From positions 942,501-1,006,500 of the forward strand of contig NZ_AP018400.1 of the NCBI RefSeq assembly GCF_003609975.1: DNA of 64,000 bases, read 5' to 3'. The position numbers were made by a program, and so were the translations under genes. The notes under the pieces are model-generated. The model worked only from the letters and a program-made list of their open reading frames with translations, ran no database searches and had not been told where the DNA came from. The stretch is from Streptococcus ruminantium (GTDB lineage Bacteria > Bacillota > Bacilli > Lactobacillales > Streptococcaceae). This document shows positions 47,783 through 60,420 of this stretch, piece after piece. Within the stretch, counting starts at the first letter, position 1. Every line of letters begins with the position of its first letter.

Positions 47783-48982
47783 ATGGCTACAAAAAATCAA
47801 AAAAAGTATAAAGGTGTTTATTGTGATAAGAATGGCAAGATATTTTATCAGGCTGATCTTGGTGTTGATTCAGTAACAGGTAAACGAGTTCAAAAGAAAG
47901 CTAGAAAGAATCAGTATGGTAAGCCATTTACTACAATGAAAGAAGCGTATGATGAACTGGTTCGAATTAGGTATGAGTTTAATAATAACCTTAGTATTGA
48001 AAATTATAATATAACATTTGAAAGTTATATGAATACCATTTATCTAAGAGCTTATAAGCAAAAGGTACAAGCTGTAACTTATAAAACTGCTTTGCCACAT
48101 CATAAGTTATTTATTCAGTATTTTGGCTCTAAACCTTTAAAAGGCATAACAGCTAGAGATTGTGAATCTTTTAGATTGCACATCATTGAGCATTATTCTG
48201 AAAATTATGCAAAGAATTTATGGTCACGATTTAAGGCTTGTATGGGATATGCTGAGAGATTAGGATATATTTCATCTATGCCATGCAAGGCGTTAGATAA
48301 CCCTAGAGGCAAGCACCCTGATACTCCATTTTGGACTTATATTGAGTTTCAGAACTTTATTAAACCATTTGATTTACAAGATTACGAAGAGTTACAAAGA
48401 TTCACAACTATTTGGTTATATTATATGACAGGTGTTCGTGTAAGTGAAGGTTTATCGTTATGGTGGGAAGATGTCGATTTTGAGCATAAATTCTTGAAGG
48501 TTCATACAACCTTGGAAAAGGATGAAAATGGAAATTGGTACCGCAAAGACCAAACCAAAACACCAGCTGGAGAATGCCTCATTGAATTAGATGATGTGAC
48601 AATATCAGTATTGGAAAACTGGCGAAAAAATCAAGTTTCCAATCAAGATACAGATTACATCATTTCACGATTCGGTGAACCGTTTTGTAAATCAACAATC
48701 TGTCGAATTATCAAGAGAAAAGCTCAAGAAGTTGGAGTACCGGTGATAACAGGAAAAGGTTTGAGACACAGCCATGCTTCATATCTCATAAATGTTTTGC
48801 AGAAGGACATTTTATATGTGGCAAGACGAATGGGACATGCTGATAAGTCTACAACTTTGAATACCTACAGTCACTGGTTTAATGCATTAGATAAAACAGT
48901 ATCAGAAGAAATAACCCAAAATGTAATTAGTGCAGGACTAGATTCCATTTTATGCCAAAATCCCTGCCAAACTCATAATTAA
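47783..48982 (+). CDS. int: Tyrosine recombinase (ICE integrase)
   Basis: A 399-residue integrase. The N-terminal arm-binding domain starts YKGVYCDKNGKIFYQADLG. A core-binding SAM-like domain follows. Catalytic residues are Arg in TGVRVSEGL, the box GLRHSHASYL, and the Tyr in TTLNTYSHW near the end. It recombines the element's att site with the host site. It sits 46 bp from the attachment core, the normal position. All catalytic residues are present, so the element could still excise. Confidence 0.92.
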   Translation: MATKNQKKYKGVYCDKNGKIFYQADLGVDSVTGKRVQKKARKNQYGKPFTTMKEAYDELVRIRYEFNNNLSIENYNITFESYMNTIYLRAYKQKVQAVTYKTALPHHKLFIQYFGSKPLKGITARDCESFRLHIIEHYSENYAKNLWSRFKACMGYAERLGYISSMPCKALDNPRGKHPDTPFWTYIEFQNFIKPFDLQDYEELQRFTTIWLYYMTGVRVSEGLSLWWEDVDFEHKFLKVHTTLEKDENGNWYRKDQTKTPAGECLIELDDVTISVLENWRKNQVSNQDTDYIISRFGEPFCKSTICRIIKRKAQEVGVPVITGKGLRHSHASYLINVLQKDILYVARRMGHADKSTTLNTYSHWFNALDKTVSEEITQNVISAGLDSILCQNPCQTHN

Positions 48983-49027
48983 GGCTAAAAAGCCTATTAT
49001 ACCGCCCACAGAGTAACGTATGTTATT

Positions 49028-49042
49028 GTTACTCTTAAATAA
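49028..49042. repeat. ICE attachment core (attR), rplL type
   Basis: GTTACTCTTAAATAA is the reverse complement of TTATTTAAGAGTAAC, the 15-bp core at the 3' end of rplL for ICESa2603/ICESsu-type elements as I recall it. It marks the ICE-chromosome border. The partner attL with rplL must lie left of the window. From here to lacR (49325) I see only a hairpin around AAAATCCTGCCAAAAAATCTTTGGCAGGATTTT (read as ATCCTGCC and GGCAGGAT, near 49145), a probable terminator. Confidence 0.85.
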
Positions 49043-49287
49043 GAGTCACATCATAATTAGATTGCGGAATCCCTATTTACCAGTCTTTTAAAGCTTAAAG
49101 CGATTTGAAGAAACTGATAAATTGATTTGGTTTCCTGCCAAAAATCCTGCCAAAAAATCTTTGGCAGGATTTTTGTTTTATATAGATTTATTACCTATGT
49201 TGCTGAGAATGTAACCTAATTGATTATGTATTAAGAAAGGTATTTCATTTTAAAAAATGTTGGAAAAATCAACAATTTTTGATCATT

Positions 49288-49299
49288 TTTTGCTATAAT
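49288..49299 (+). promoter_or_regulatory. lacR promoter (-10)
   Basis: TTGCTATAAT gives an extended -10 (TATAAT 49294-49299), 26 bp before the lacR start. The -35 region is A/T-rich without a clear hexamer. AGGAGA follows as ribosome site. Confidence 0.6.
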
Positions 49300-49324
49300 G
49301 TAGAAAACCAACAGGAGACTGAAC

Positions 49325-50092
49325 ATGAATAAGCGTGAGAGATTAGATGAAATTACACGTCTGGTGAATAAAAAAGGGACTGTACGAATATCAGAAATTG
49401 TCGAATTATTGAATGTGACAGATATGACTGTCCGCAGAGATTTTGTCGAATTGGAAGAACAGGGAGTATTGACCAAGATACACGGGGGAGCTAGAAGCAA
49501 TAAGGCCTTTCAGTATCGCGAATATTCCCATTCTGAAAAGCATATCCAGAATAAGAGAGCAAAGCAAGATATTGCAGAGAGAGCAGCTCAACTGATTGAA
49601 GATGGTGATACCGTATTTCTAGGTCCAGGGACAACGGTTGCTTTCTTAGCAGAAGCTATAAGGAATACACATCTGACAGTCATTACCAACTGTATGCCGG
49701 TCTTTACAATTCTTTCTCAAAAGAAAACGGATGATTTTCATGTTTTTCTACTCGGTGGAGAATACAGACAAGTGACGGAATCGTTTGTGGGAGAAATCAC
49801 AAATACAAGCTTAGAAAAAATGCGATTCAGCAAAATCTTCTTTTCAGGAAATGGGCTCAAAGGAAGAGATGTCATGACATCCACTCTAGCAGAAGCCTAT
49901 ACTCAGGATTTAGCAATCAAACATTCTGTTGAAAAATATTTATTGCTTGATTCCTCAAAAATCGGAAAAGATGATTTTACAGTATTTTGTGATTTGAAGG
50001 ATGTAACAGCCATCATCACAGATGTAAAAACTGGTGATGAAAACCACCAATTGCTTGAAAACTACATTGAAGTCATTAACGAATCAGACTAG
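49325..50092 (+). CDS. lacR: Lactose/tagatose operon repressor, DeoR family
   Basis: A 255-residue DeoR repressor. The HTH reads [21 protein letters not shown]. The sugar-phosphate sensor domain follows ([15 protein letters not shown]). LacR is released by tagatose-6-phosphate in streptococci and staphylococci. It is encoded upstream of and in line with lacA and probably represses the promoter at 50169. Intact, with usual length. Confidence 0.92.
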   Translation: MNKRERLDEITRLVNKKGTVRISEIVELLNVTDMTVRRDFVELEEQGVLTKIHGGARSNKAFQYREYSHSEKHIQNKRAKQDIAERAAQLIEDGDTVFLGPGTTVAFLAEAIRNTHLTVITNCMPVFTILSQKKTDDFHVFLLGGEYRQVTESFVGEITNTSLEKMRFSKIFFSGNGLKGRDVMTSTLAEAYTQDLAIKHSVEKYLLLDSSKIGKDDFTVFCDLKDVTAIITDVKTGDENHQLLENYIEVINESD

Positions 50093-50168
50093 ATTGGAAT
50101 GCCAATATATCAAATGTTGGCTTTTTGTTTTGTTTTTTTAAAAAAATAACATTTTTTGCACAAAACAG

Positions 50169-50225
50169 TTGACTTTCTGTTTGATTAGCTATATAATTTA
50201 AACATAAAAAGTGAAAACGCTTTTA
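50169..50225 (+). promoter_or_regulatory. lacABCD promoter with cre site
   Basis: TTGACT (50169-50174), 17 bp, TATAAT (50192-50197). TGAAAACGCTTTTA (50212-50225) just downstream of the start fits the catabolite-responsive element bound by CcpA, so glucose should block transcription. LacR presumably binds nearby, but I could not define its operator. Confidence 0.8.
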
Positions 50226-50271
50226 AAAAATGTAAAATCAATTAACTTTCTATTATGTTAGGAGATACGTT

Positions 50272-50694
50272 ATGACAATTATTATCGGTGCTGATCCAGC
50301 AGGTGCTCAACTAAAGGAAGTCATTAAGCAGTATTTAGCTGAAAAAACATATGACTTTAAAGATGTCAGTGATGGAAGTGATTTTGTAGACACAACACTT
50401 GCTGTCGTTGCAGAAGTCAACAAAAATCAAGAAAATCTGGGAATCGTAATTGATGCTTACGGAGTTGGACCATTTATGACAGCAACAAAGGTAAAAGGTA
50501 TGATTGCTGCAGAGGTTTCTGATGAACGCTCAGCCTATATGACAAGAGGACATAATAATGCTCGCATAATCACCATCGGGAGTGAGATTGTCGGAGCGGG
50601 TATTGCTAAAAATATCGTTAGGGGATTTGTTGAAGGGAAGTATGATGGTGGTCGCCACCAAATTCGTGTCGATATGTTAAATAAAATGTGCTAA
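50272..50694 (+). CDS. lacA: Galactose-6-phosphate isomerase subunit LacA
   Basis: A 140-residue RpiB-fold protein: [20 protein letters not shown] at the start, and [16 protein letters not shown]. With LacB it converts galactose-6-phosphate to tagatose-6-phosphate. AGGAGA precedes ATG. First gene of lacABCD, and usual length. Confidence 0.92.
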   Translation: MTIIIGADPAGAQLKEVIKQYLAEKTYDFKDVSDGSDFVDTTLAVVAEVNKNQENLGIVIDAYGVGPFMTATKVKGMIAAEVSDERSAYMTRGHNNARIITIGSEIVGAGIAKNIVRGFVEGKYDGGRHQIRVDMLNKMC

Positions 50695-50697
50695 TAG

Positions 50698-51237
<540 letters not shown>

Positions 51238-51246
51238 GAGGGGCTT

Positions 51247-52182
51247 ATGATAGTAACGATTACCTTGAATCCGTCTGTTGATATTTCTTATCACCTAGAT
51301 TCATTTCATTTTGATAGGGTAAATAGAGTAGAAAAAGTCCGAAAAACTGCTGGTGGCAAGGGACTCAATGTGACTCGTGTTCTTCATCAAATTGGCGGAG
51401 AGGTAGTAGCAACAGGATTTGTTGGTGGGCAACTAGGAAATTATTTAAAGCAAGATTTAACAATAAAAGGTATCGAACATTCATTCGTTGAGATTGAAGG
51501 TGAGACTCGAAATTGTATTGCTATCCTCCACGGTGGTCAGCAGACTGAACTGTTGGAACAAGGGCCAACTATTCACGGGCATGAATCCTTAAATTTCATT
51601 CACCACTTGGAAACTTTATTAAAAAATAATGCTGAGCTTGTGGTTATCTCTGGAAGCCTACCTAAAGGATTGCCTGTTCATTTTTACGTAAAGGTGATGG
51701 AGATTTGTCAGAGATATAATGTAAAAGTGGTTTTGGATTGTTCAGGTGAATCACTGAAAAAAGTACTGACAAGTGCTAGTAAACCAGTGGTCATTAAGCC
51801 TAATATCGAAGAACTTTCTCAACTCATTGGAACAGAGGTAACCAACAATATTGAACAATTGAAAACAGTTTTATCAGAAAAGCTGTTTGAGGGAATTGAA
51901 TGGATAATTGTTTCCTTAGGAGCACAAGGTGCTTTTGCCAAGCACAATGATACATTTTACCAAGTCAAAATACCTAAAATTCGTGTCGTGAATCCAGTAG
52001 GATCAGGAGATTCCACTGTAGCTGGAATTGCAGCGAGTTTAGTACACAACTCATCGGATGTTGAATTATTAAAGAATGCGAATGTTCTGGGGATGCTGAA
52101 TGCTCAAGAAGAACAAACAGGCTATGTTAATACAAGTAACTCGGAGTCTTTATTGTCTCAAATTACAGTAACGGAGGTTTAA
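51247..52182 (+). CDS. lacC: Tagatose-6-phosphate kinase
   Basis: A 311-residue PfkB-family kinase: [15 protein letters not shown], the signature [16 protein letters not shown], and [16 protein letters not shown] with the catalytic Asp. It makes tagatose-1,6-bisphosphate. GGAGGGG precedes ATG, and TAATG joins it to lacD. Confidence 0.93.
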   Translation: MIVTITLNPSVDISYHLDSFHFDRVNRVEKVRKTAGGKGLNVTRVLHQIGGEVVATGFVGGQLGNYLKQDLTIKGIEHSFVEIEGETRNCIAILHGGQQTELLEQGPTIHGHESLNFIHHLETLLKNNAELVVISGSLPKGLPVHFYVKVMEICQRYNVKVVLDCSGESLKKVLTSASKPVVIKPNIEELSQLIGTEVTNNIEQLKTVLSEKLFEGIEWIIVSLGAQGAFAKHNDTFYQVKIPKIRVVNPVGSGDSTVAGIAASLVHNSSDVELLKNANVLGMLNAQEEQTGYVNTSNSESLLSQITVTEV

Positions 52183-53180
52183 TGATGATAGTATCAACTG
52201 ATAAAAGAAAACGGATGGATAAGGTAAGCGATGAAATGGGCGTTATCTCTGCCTTAGCCTTTGACCAACGTGGCGCTCTTAAAAAGATGATGGCTAAGTA
52301 CCAAGCTGAGGAGCCAACCACAGAACAAATAGAAGATTTGAAGGCGCTTGTTTCTGAAGAATTGACACACTATTCTTCCTCCATTCTTTTGGATCCTGAG
52401 TTTGGACTTCCTGCCTCTCTTGTTCGCGATAAAGAATGCGGATTGCTGTTAGCCTATGAAAAAACAGGGTACGATACAAATTCAACTAGCCGTCTTCCAG
52501 ATTGTTTGGTAGAATGGTCTGTCAAACGCTTAAAAGAGGAAGGAGCAGATGCCATCAAGTTTTTACTCTACTATGATGTGGATGGAGATTCTTATGTTAA
52601 CCTCCAGAAACATGCTTACATTGAACGCATTGGTGCGGAGTGTCAAGCTGAGGGGCTTCCTTTTTTCCTAGAAATCTTAAGCTATGATGAAACCATTGCA
52701 GATAATGCAAGCCTAGAATTTGCCAAGGTAAAGCCTCATAAGGTAAATGGTGCAATGAAAGTTTTCTCTTCTGAGCGTTTTGGTGTTGATGTCCTGAAAG
52801 TGGAAGTTCCTGTCAATATGAATTTTGTAGAAGGCTTTGGAGATGGGGAGGTTGCCTATACGAAAGAAGAGGCTGCCGAATATTTCCGTCAACAAGAAGA
52901 AGCAACTCAGCTACCATATATTTATCTCAGCGCAGGAGTATCTGCTAAGCTCTTCCAAGATACACTAGTATTCGCCCATGAATCTGGAGCCAAATTCAAC
53001 GGTGTCTTGTGTGGACGTGCAACTTGGGCAGGAGTTGTTCCAGTATATATTGAACAAGGAGAAGAGGCAGCACGTGAATGGTTGCGGACAACTGGACGTG
53101 AAAACATTGAAGGACTGGATGCTGTTTTGTCCAAAACCGCAACTTCTTGGATGGAAAAATCATCATTTTTCTTTAAGTAA
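52182..53180 (+). CDS. lacD: Tagatose-1,6-bisphosphate aldolase
   Basis: A 332-residue class I LacD aldolase: [29 protein letters not shown] with the Schiff-base Lys region, and KVEVPVNM. It yields glyceraldehyde-3-phosphate and dihydroxyacetone phosphate. Start 52182 overlaps the lacC stop; ATG 52185 is equally possible with better ribosome-site spacing (GGAGG). Confidence 0.94.
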   Translation: MMIVSTDKRKRMDKVSDEMGVISALAFDQRGALKKMMAKYQAEEPTTEQIEDLKALVSEELTHYSSSILLDPEFGLPASLVRDKECGLLLAYEKTGYDTNSTSRLPDCLVEWSVKRLKEEGADAIKFLLYYDVDGDSYVNLQKHAYIERIGAECQAEGLPFFLEILSYDETIADNASLEFAKVKPHKVNGAMKVFSSERFGVDVLKVEVPVNMNFVEGFGDGEVAYTKEEAAEYFRQQEEATQLPYIYLSAGVSAKLFQDTLVFAHESGAKFNGVLCGRATWAGVVPVYIEQGEEAAREWLRTTGRENIEGLDAVLSKTATSWMEKSSFFFK

Positions 53181-53183
53181 GGG

Positions 53184-53211
53184 TTTACATTTTCCAAGAA
53201 TGTGCTATAAT
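53184..53211 (+). promoter_or_regulatory. Second lac promoter, upstream of lacT
   Basis: TTTACA (53184-53189), 16 bp, TATAAT (53206-53211), immediately after lacD. It gives lacTFEG a transcript of its own that meets the antiterminator target. Confidence 0.75.
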
Positions 53212-53235
53212 GAGTTTAATTAGTAAGAATAAGGT

Positions 53236-53316
53236 GGATTGTAACTAATTCGATTAGGCAAGACTGCAAATGGATTAGAGAATAGTGCATTCTCGGTTTG
53301 TTTGTAGTCTTTTTTG
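53236..53316 (+). promoter_or_regulatory. RAT antiterminator and overlapping terminator
   Basis: GGATTGTAACTAATTCGATT followed by AGGCAAGAC (53236-53264) fits the ribonucleic antiterminator bound by BglG/LacT proteins. It overlaps the left arm of a terminator: AGACTGCAAA (53261-53270) pairs with TTTGTAGTCT (53301-53310), then TTTTT. LacT binding should block this stem and open lacTFEG. Confidence 0.85.
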
Positions 53317-53339
53317 CTTCATAAATGTAGGAGGGAAGT

Positions 53340-54173
53340 ATGTTTAGAATTATACAGCCGCTAAATAATAATGCCGCTCTGGTAAAAAATGAAAGTGGCG
53401 AACAGGCAGTTGTGATGGGATTAGGAATAACCTTTCAGAAGAAAAAAGGAGATCTCATTGCCAAAGATAAAATAGAAAATATTTTTTCATTGAAAAATGA
53501 TGAAGCCAAGGAAAATTTTTTAACCTTGTTAAAAGATATTCCTCTTGATTTTATCTCTATAACTTACGCTGTCATTAGCCACCTAGTATCTACTTATCAT
53601 TATCCTGTTCAAGAGTACCTATATGTGACATTAACCGATCATATTTACTGTTCTTATCAAGCCCTATTGAAAAATACTTATCAGGAGAGCAGGTTACCAG
53701 ATATATCATCTGAATATCAACTAGAATATCAGATGGCACGAGAAGCTTTGCAGCTATTTCGTGATAAGTTGTCAGAAGATTTTCCAGATGACGAAATTGG
53801 AAGAATTGCCCTACATCTTATCAATGCCAAAGGAGAAACAATCTATCATACAACTGAAGAATACGACATCAGCAAAAAGATAATGACAGAAGTTGAGCGA
53901 ACCCTTTTTGACAACGGTATAAAGAGAACGAAAGAAAATAGTAACTTTTACGATCGCTTTATGATTCATCTATCTTATTTTTTAAATTACTTAGATCGTC
54001 CCGAACAATCAAATGATTCCATCACTACCTTAGAGAGCTATATCAAGCTACATAATCCTAAGGCCTATCAGATAGGGGATCATATTTTTGAGATGATTAG
54101 AAATCTGGTGAGAGAGCCAGTTAATGATAGTGAGCGTTTTTATATTGTATTGCATATTCAACGTTTGTTATAA
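53340..54173 (+). CDS. lacT: Transcriptional antiterminator LacT (BglG family)
   Basis: A 277-residue protein: N-terminal RNA-binding CAT domain (FRIIQPLNNNAALVKNESGE, with VVMGLGITFQKKKGD), then two PRD domains with conserved His (VISHLVSTYHY, RIALHLINAK and VLHIQRLL). PTS phosphorylation of these His controls activity, linking it to lactose uptake. It acts on the RAT just upstream, an autoregulated arrangement. Confidence 0.93.
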   Translation: MFRIIQPLNNNAALVKNESGEQAVVMGLGITFQKKKGDLIAKDKIENIFSLKNDEAKENFLTLLKDIPLDFISITYAVISHLVSTYHYPVQEYLYVTLTDHIYCSYQALLKNTYQESRLPDISSEYQLEYQMAREALQLFRDKLSEDFPDDEIGRIALHLINAKGETIYHTTEEYDISKKIMTEVERTLFDNGIKRTKENSNFYDRFMIHLSYFLNYLDRPEQSNDSITTLESYIKLHNPKAYQIGDHIFEMIRNLVREPVNDSERFYIVLHIQRLL

Positions 54174-54296
54174 GTTTCGCTCCACATAAATCAAATATAA
54201 AAACTTGTTGACTAAAAACACCTACTCCTTGTAGAGAGATTTTTTGAATTTGATGTTTATTGAGTATCACTATAAAAAATAGAGGAGGTCCATATT

Positions 54297-54614
54297 ATGA
54301 ATAGGGAAGAAATGACGTTACTGGGCTTTGAGATTGTGTCTTACGCAGGAGATGCTAGGTCAAAGCTTATGAATGCTTTGACTGCTGCGCAGGAAGGGGA
54401 TTTTTCCAAAGCTGAGGCACTCGTTCAAGCAGCAAATACATGTATTGTTGAAGCCCATAATGCCCAAACCAGTCTATTACAAAAAGAAGCAGCGAGGGAA
54501 GATTTAGCTTTTAGTGTCACATTGATGCACGGTCAAGATCATCTCATGACAACATTGCTCTTAAAAGATATGATGAGCCACATGATTGAACTATACAGAA
54601 GGGGTAATTTATAA
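54297..54614 (+). CDS. lacF: Lactose PTS EIIA component
   Basis: A 105-residue trimeric EIIA(Lac). The phospho-His lies in [12 protein letters not shown]. Helical bundle with [18 protein letters not shown] at the start. GGAGG upstream. The stop overlaps the lacE start (TAATG). It passes phosphate from HPr to EIIB. Confidence 0.94.
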   Translation: MNREEMTLLGFEIVSYAGDARSKLMNALTAAQEGDFSKAEALVQAANTCIVEAHNAQTSLLQKEAAREDLAFSVTLMHGQDHLMTTLLLKDMMSHMIELYRRGNL

Positions 54615-56314
54615 TGAATACTTTGATCAATGCCTTAGAAAAACAAAAACCGTTATTTGAGAAAATTTCTCGGAATATTTATCTTCGCGCTATTCGTGAT
54701 GGTTTTATTGCCAGCATGCCTGTCATTCTTTTCTCTAGTATTTTCCTTTTGATTGCTTTTGTTCCAAATATTTTTGGATTTACTTGGAGTAATGAAGTTG
54801 TTGCTCTGTTGATGAAGCCTTACAACTACACCATGGGAGTTGTTGCTTTGCTTGTGGCTGGAACAACAGCCAAGTCATTGACAGACTCTGTTAACCGTGG
54901 TATGGAAAGCACAAATCAAATCAACTACATGTCCACCATGTTGGCTTCTATTACAGGCTTCTTATTGTTGGCTTCAGACTCGATTGAGGGGGGCTTTGCT
55001 AATGGATTCCTAGGTACTAAGGGGCTGTTATCTGCCTTTCTTGCGGCTTTTATTACAGTTACGATTTACAAAATTTGTGTTAAAAACAATGTCACCATCC
55101 GTATGCCAGCAGAGGTGCCACCGAACATCTCTCAAGTCTTCAAGGATTTGTTCCCATTCTCTTTCTCAATCTTTGCTCTTTATGGTTTAGATTTACTTGT
55201 CCGTAATACCATTGGGACAAGTGTTGCTGAAGCTATCGGTACGCTTCTTGCACCACTCTTTACGGCTGCAGATGGTTATCTAGGTATTACTATTATCTTT
55301 GGAGCCTATGCTCTCTTCTGGTTTGTTGGTATCCATGGTCCATCAATTGTTGAGCCAGCGATTGCTGCTATTACTTATGCAAACATTGAAACCAACTTAC
55401 AATTATTTCAAGCAGGTCAACATGCTGATAAAGTTTTGACTTCAGGGACACAAATGTTTATCGTTACCATGGGTGGTACTGGAGCTACCTTGGTAGTGCC
55501 ATTCATGTTCATGTGGTTGACAAAATCAAAACGCAATCAGGCGATTGGGCGTGCCTCAGTAGTTCCTACTTTCTTCGGTGTTAACGAACCAATTTTGTTT
55601 GGTGCGCCACTCGTTCTGAACCCGATTTTCTTTGTGCCATTTATCTTGACACCAATTGTAAATGTTTGGATCTTCAAATTCTTTGTAGATACCTTGGGCA
55701 TGAACAGTTTCTCAGTAAACCTTCCTTGGCCTACTCCAGGGCCTTTGGGTATTGTTATGGGAACCCAGTTTGCAGCCCTATCATTTGTTCTTGCAGCCTT
55801 GCTTATTGTTGTTGACGTTGCCATCTACTACCCATTCTTGAAAGTGTATGATGATCAAATTTTAGCAGAAGAAATTGCTGGAAAAACCAACGATAGCTTA
55901 AAAGAAAAAGTTGCTGCAAACTTTAATACAGCTAAAGCAGACGCTATTCTTGAAAAAGCTGGTGTGACAGAAAAAACATCCGAAACAGAACTCACTGAGC
56001 AAACCAATGTCCTCGTCCTTTGTGCGGGTGGGGGTACCAGCGGTCTCCTTGCTAATGCTTTGAACAAGGCTGCAAAAGAGTATGGCGCTCCAGTAACTGC
56101 TGCTGCTGGAAGCTACGGTGCTCACCGTGAAATTTTACCACAGTATCAATTGGTTATTCTTGCTCCTCAGGTTGCATCTAACTATGAGGATATCAAGGTC
56201 GAAACGGATAAACTTGGTATTAAATTGGCTAAGACTGAAGGCGCTCAATACATTGGTTTGACCCGTGATGGACAGGGATCACTCGAATTTGTTAAACAAC
56301 AAATGGAAAATTAA
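54614..56314 (+). CDS. lacE: Lactose-specific PTS EIICB
   Basis: A 566-residue transporter. The EIIC membrane domain (about 1-420) has the substrate-region motif [15 protein letters not shown] and [15 protein letters not shown]. The EIIB domain (about 465-566) carries the phospho-Cys in [14 protein letters not shown]. It imports lactose as lactose-6-phosphate. Complete. Confidence 0.95.
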   Translation: MNTLINALEKQKPLFEKISRNIYLRAIRDGFIASMPVILFSSIFLLIAFVPNIFGFTWSNEVVALLMKPYNYTMGVVALLVAGTTAKSLTDSVNRGMESTNQINYMSTMLASITGFLLLASDSIEGGFANGFLGTKGLLSAFLAAFITVTIYKICVKNNVTIRMPAEVPPNISQVFKDLFPFSFSIFALYGLDLLVRNTIGTSVAEAIGTLLAPLFTAADGYLGITIIFGAYALFWFVGIHGPSIVEPAIAAITYANIETNLQLFQAGQHADKVLTSGTQMFIVTMGGTGATLVVPFMFMWLTKSKRNQAIGRASVVPTFFGVNEPILFGAPLVLNPIFFVPFILTPIVNVWIFKFFVDTLGMNSFSVNLPWPTPGPLGIVMGTQFAALSFVLAALLIVVDVAIYYPFLKVYDDQILAEEIAGKTNDSLKEKVAANFNTAKADAILEKAGVTEKTSETELTEQTNVLVLCAGGGTSGLLANALNKAAKEYGAPVTAAAGSYGAHREILPQYQLVILAPQVASNYEDIKVETDKLGIKLAKTEGAQYIGLTRDGQGSLEFVKQQMEN

Positions 56315-56378
56315 ATAAAACAAAATGGAAGGTTGGGGGAACTCAATCTTCTATTTTCTTTCAATTGACTAATGTTAG

Positions 56379-57797
<1,419 letters not shown>

Positions 57798-57829
57798 GAG
57801 AGGACAGAGCTGGTAAGTTACAAACTCTC

Positions 57830-57868
57830 AAAGAACTGCTTTCATTTCAAATAAAGTAGTTCTTTTTA
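57830..57868 (+). terminator. lac operon terminator
   Basis: AAAGAACTGCTTT pairs with AAAGTAGTTCTTT (one G-T pair), then TTATTTT. Confidence 0.85.
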
Positions 57869-58041
57869 TTTTCAGACAATTTTTGGTATACTGGATAAGT
57901 ATTACATAAAGAAAGGTTCTGTTTTGGGGTTACCCTATGGGGATTTGATAGTGTGCCGCTGAATTGTGTCTACATTTCATTTTCACTAAGTAATTGTCCC
58001 AGACAGTAGTCAGAGAGTATCTGACTAGAGGTATTAGTCTA

Positions 58042-59385
58042 TTGTCTCAATCAACTGCAAAATATATCAATGTTATTGGAGCTGGTTTAGCCGGTTCTGA
58101 AGCTGCTTACCAGATTGCCAAGCGGGGCATTCCTGTGAAATTATACGAAATGCGTGGGAGCAAATCGACTCCCCAGCATAAGACAGATAAGTTTGCGGAG
58201 CTGGTTTGTTCCAATTCTTTTCGTGGTGATAGCTTGACCAATGCGGTCGGTCTCCTCAAGGAAGAAATGCGCCGTTTAGATTCGCTGATTATGCGAGCTG
58301 GCGAAGCTCACCGTGTGCCCGCTGGTGGTGCTATGGCTATGGACAGGGAAAATTTTTCGCAAGCTGTCACAGATGAAATTTACAATCATCCACTGATTGA
58401 GGTAATTCGTGAAGAAATTACGGATATTCCTAAAGAGGCTATTACGGTGATTGCAACAGGTCCATTGACTTCAGATGCTTTGGCGGAAAAAATTCATGCT
58501 CTCAATGGTGGTGAAGGCTTTTATTTCTACGACGCAGCAGCTCCGATTGTTGATAGCTCAACTATTAACATGGATTTGGTTTATCTCAAATCTCGCTACG
58601 ATAAGGGAGAAGCTGCTTATCTCAATGCACCGATGAACAAGGAACAGTTCACCGCCTTTTATGAAGCCTTGATTTCCGCCGAAGAAGCACCACTTAACTC
58701 CTTTGAAAAAGAAAAATACTTTGAAGGTTGTATGCCGATTGAAGTTATGGCTAAGCGAGGAATTAAAACCATGCTTTATGGACCAATGAAACCGGTTGGC
58801 CTAGAATATCCAGAAGATTATAAGGGGCCGCGTGATGGGGAATATAAAACACCGTATGCTGTTGTCCAGCTCCGTCAGGATAATGCTGCTGGCAGTCTCT
58901 ACAATATCGTTGGTTTCCAAACTCACCTTAAATGGGGTGAGCAAAAGCGGGTCTTTCAGATGATTCCAGGACTTGAAAATGCAGAATTTGTTCGTTACGG
59001 TGTTATGCACCGCAATTCTTATATGGATTCACCAAATTTATTGAATCAGACCTTTGCGACTCGTAAGAACCCAAATCTCTTTTTTGCTGGTCAAATGACC
59101 GGAGTAGAGGGCTATGTTGAATCTGCGGCTTCTGGCTTAGTAGCTGGTATCAATGCTGTCCGTCGTTTCCTAGGTGAAGAACCTGTCATCTTCCCCCAAA
59201 CCACAGCTATTGGGGCCCTGCCTTTCTATATCACCCATACCGAAAGCAAACACTTCCAGCCTATGAATGTTAATTTTGGCATTATCAAGGAGTTAGATGG
59301 ACCTCGTATTCGTGATAAGAAAGAGCGCTATGAGGCAATAGCAGAGCGTTCCCTCAAGGACTTAGAAGAATTTTTGACTTACTGA
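58042..59385 (+). CDS. trmFO: Folate-dependent tRNA uracil-54 methyltransferase TrmFO
   Basis: A 447-residue flavoprotein that makes ribothymidine at U54 of tRNA with methylene-tetrahydrofolate. FAD-binding [19 protein letters not shown], then [20 protein letters not shown] with the catalytic Cys, and [19 protein letters not shown]. Start chosen as TTG 58042, because the family begins MSQSTAxYINVIG. Sixteen more codons are open upstream but look non-coding. A -10-like TATACT lies near 57888. Chromosomal housekeeping gene. Confidence 0.93.
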   Translation: MSQSTAKYINVIGAGLAGSEAAYQIAKRGIPVKLYEMRGSKSTPQHKTDKFAELVCSNSFRGDSLTNAVGLLKEEMRRLDSLIMRAGEAHRVPAGGAMAMDRENFSQAVTDEIYNHPLIEVIREEITDIPKEAITVIATGPLTSDALAEKIHALNGGEGFYFYDAAAPIVDSSTINMDLVYLKSRYDKGEAAYLNAPMNKEQFTAFYEALISAEEAPLNSFEKEKYFEGCMPIEVMAKRGIKTMLYGPMKPVGLEYPEDYKGPRDGEYKTPYAVVQLRQDNAAGSLYNIVGFQTHLKWGEQKRVFQMIPGLENAEFVRYGVMHRNSYMDSPNLLNQTFATRKNPNLFFAGQMTGVEGYVESAASGLVAGINAVRRFLGEEPVIFPQTTAIGALPFYITHTESKHFQPMNVNFGIIKELDGPRIRDKKERYEAIAERSLKDLEEFLTY

Positions 59386-59528
59386 TATTGGTTGAAACCT
59401 TTTCCTGTCAGATGAGAACTTCACACACTTGTCTAATAATTGACATCTAAGTTTGCGGTTTTATTCATGTTTTGACAATGATACCAAGGCAATGGATAAC
59501 TAGTTTTAAAGAAAAAATATACTGATTT

Positions 59529-59552
59529 AAGGACACCTTCGGGTGTCTTTTA
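59529..59552 (+). terminator. Intrinsic terminator after trmFO
   Basis: GGACACC, loop TTCG, GGTGTCTTTT. The 140 bp between trmFO and this hairpin hold no gene that I can see. Confidence 0.8.
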
Positions 59553-59589
59553 TTATGGCTTCGAGCCAGTTTTTCCCGTAGAGAAAAAC

Positions 59590-60152
59590 AAGAAAACCAC
59601 CAGCTATGCCGGTGGCTGACAAGGCTTTGAGTTTCCATTTCTTTTTCCTGATATAATCTAATTGTTCAGGTTAGATAAGGAGGAAAAAGAAATGGCTAAA
59701 ACCAGTTACAGTTTATCACATACTAAATGGATGTGCAAATATCATATAGTTTTCATACCTAAGTATAGTAGAAAATCTATCTACTACAAAATAAGACAAG
59801 ACTTGATTGATATTTTCCGTCATCTATGCAAATATAAAGTATAAGTATGGAAATCGAAAGTTTTGGGCAAGGGGTTACTACGTCAGTACAGTCGGATTAA
59901 ATGAAAAAACTGTTGCGAAGTACATTCGCAAACAGGAGAAAGACGACATTACACTTGATAAATTGAGTGTGAAAGAATATGAAGATCCGTTTTCGGATGG
60001 CGGATTCAGAACACGATAAAAGCCCGTTGTTACGGGCATTAGTCAAGTAATAAAAGCACTAACCTGAACGAAGTTCAGCGAACGCCTTTAGGCGTCACTG
60101 GAGGAAAACGGCTTATAGCCGGTGTACAAGCCACCCGTTTTCACGGGTGGTT
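59590..60152 (+). mobile_element. IS200/IS605-type element with internally deleted transposase
   Basis: The left end carries a subterminal hairpin (CCACCAGC...GCCGGTGG, near 59598) and the right end another (CCACCCG-TTTTCA-CGGGTGG, near 60131), as in IS200-group elements, which lack inverted terminal repeats. It is about 560 bp, shorter than the usual 700, because of a deletion in tnpA. Exact ends are approximate. It could only move with a transposase supplied in trans. Confidence 0.8.
59692..60019 (+). pseudogene. tnpA: IS200 TnpA, internal deletion
   Basis: The start encodes MAKTSYSLSHTKWMCKYHIV and FIPKYSRKSIYY, normal for the Y1 transposase. After HLCKYK the sequence jumps to KYKYGNRKFWARGYYVSTVG and ends KLSVKEYEDPF. 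About 80 residues are missing, including the HUH motif (normally MPDHVHM). KYK occurs on both sides, so the deletion may have arisen between short repeats. The catalytic Tyr segment lies in the retained 3' half, but that half is in another frame. Confidence 0.85.
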
Positions 60153-60412
60153 ATGACTCTGCCAGTTTTGATCAACTTTTGCTCGGTTATGAAAAAAAGG
60201 CCAACCCTTTCTTTGATCCTAGCTATATTCGGAAAATTTATACCCTGACTGGTATTATAAAACCGACAGTCTTTTACAAGGGACGACTGGTAGCTACTTG
60301 GCGATGAGATAGGGGAAGGATTGTATTGGATATTTTTGAAGATCTGACCAATCAGGAGAAGAAAGAGATTGAATCCTACCGCCATATCTATGAAGAGGAG
60401 CTATGTGACTAG
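60153..60412 (+). pseudogene. Winged-helix DNA glycosylase-like protein (YcaQ/AlkX-type), 3' fragment
   Basis: One frame reads SFDQLLLGYEKKANPFFDPS, then YIRKIYTLTGIIKPTVFYKG and RLVATWR, the conserved end of YcaQ-like winged-helix proteins, which act on DNA crosslinks. It stops at 60307; the remaining codons to 60412 lie in another frame. The 5' part is absent on the other side of the IS, so IS insertion plus deletion destroyed the gene. Confidence 0.75.
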
Positions 60413-60420
60413 AGAATTTT

